From DATGEP01 sp035310125 (GTDB lineage: Bacteria > Chloroflexota > Ktedonobacteria > Ktedonobacterales > JADMIN01): DNA of 6,005 nt. The notes below the pieces were generated by a model, which ran no database searches, was not told the DNA's origin, and saw nothing but the letters and a program-made list of their open reading frames with translations. Shown in pieces: positions 6,004-6,005 of this stretch. The stretch's first letter is position 1. Every line of letters begins with the position of its first letter. The translations under genes were made by a program, and so were the position numbers. The DNA is taken from positions 1 through 6,005 of the forward strand of contig DATGEP010000363.1 in assembly GCA_035310125.1 (NCBI GenBank), given 5' to 3'.

Positions 6004-6005
6004 CG

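Overview
The window is high-GC bacterial DNA from an organism I cannot place taxonomically. A cytochrome b / molybdopterin oxidoreductase fusion encoded next to a small membrane protein would fit several high-GC phyla. It holds a short two-gene chromosomal operon followed by a complete mobile element of the recombinase-in-trio (RIT) type.

Positions 1-551 contain no convincing gene. They hold a perfect 14-bp palindrome (23-36) and a candidate promoter (193-221) followed closely by a CG-centred inverted repeat resembling a LacI-family operator (224-237). A possible 77-codon minus-strand reading frame (320-553) abuts the next gene but cannot be confirmed.

Positions 552-2625 are a two-gene plus-strand operon. 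A 192-residue protein with four predicted membrane helices overlaps by 11 bases a 501-residue protein. The second protein has an N-terminal b-type cytochrome membrane domain and a C-terminal sulfite-oxidase-type molybdopterin domain with its expected cysteine. Together they look like a membrane-bound redox enzyme and an accessory membrane protein; the substrate is unknown.

Positions 2665-6003 are an intact RIT element, about 3.34 kb long, inserted 39 bp beyond the oxidoreductase stop codon. Three tyrosine recombinase genes (ritA 404 aa, ritB 309 aa, ritC 329 aa) run in the same direction and are joined by two ATGA stop/start overlaps. Each keeps the full set of catalytic residues. They are bounded by long terminal inverted repeats (81 and 80 bp, two mismatches and one single-base indel). 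Each repeat contains three copies of an 11-bp motif arranged around an AACT-N-AGTT dyad, which is the likely binding and exchange site of the recombinases. The ritC stop codon is the first three bases of the right repeat. A hairpin lies directly before the ritA ribosome binding site.

The most notable material is the fine structure of the RIT ends, because the transposition mechanism of these elements is poorly understood. The three-recombinase element itself is a known class and is not new.
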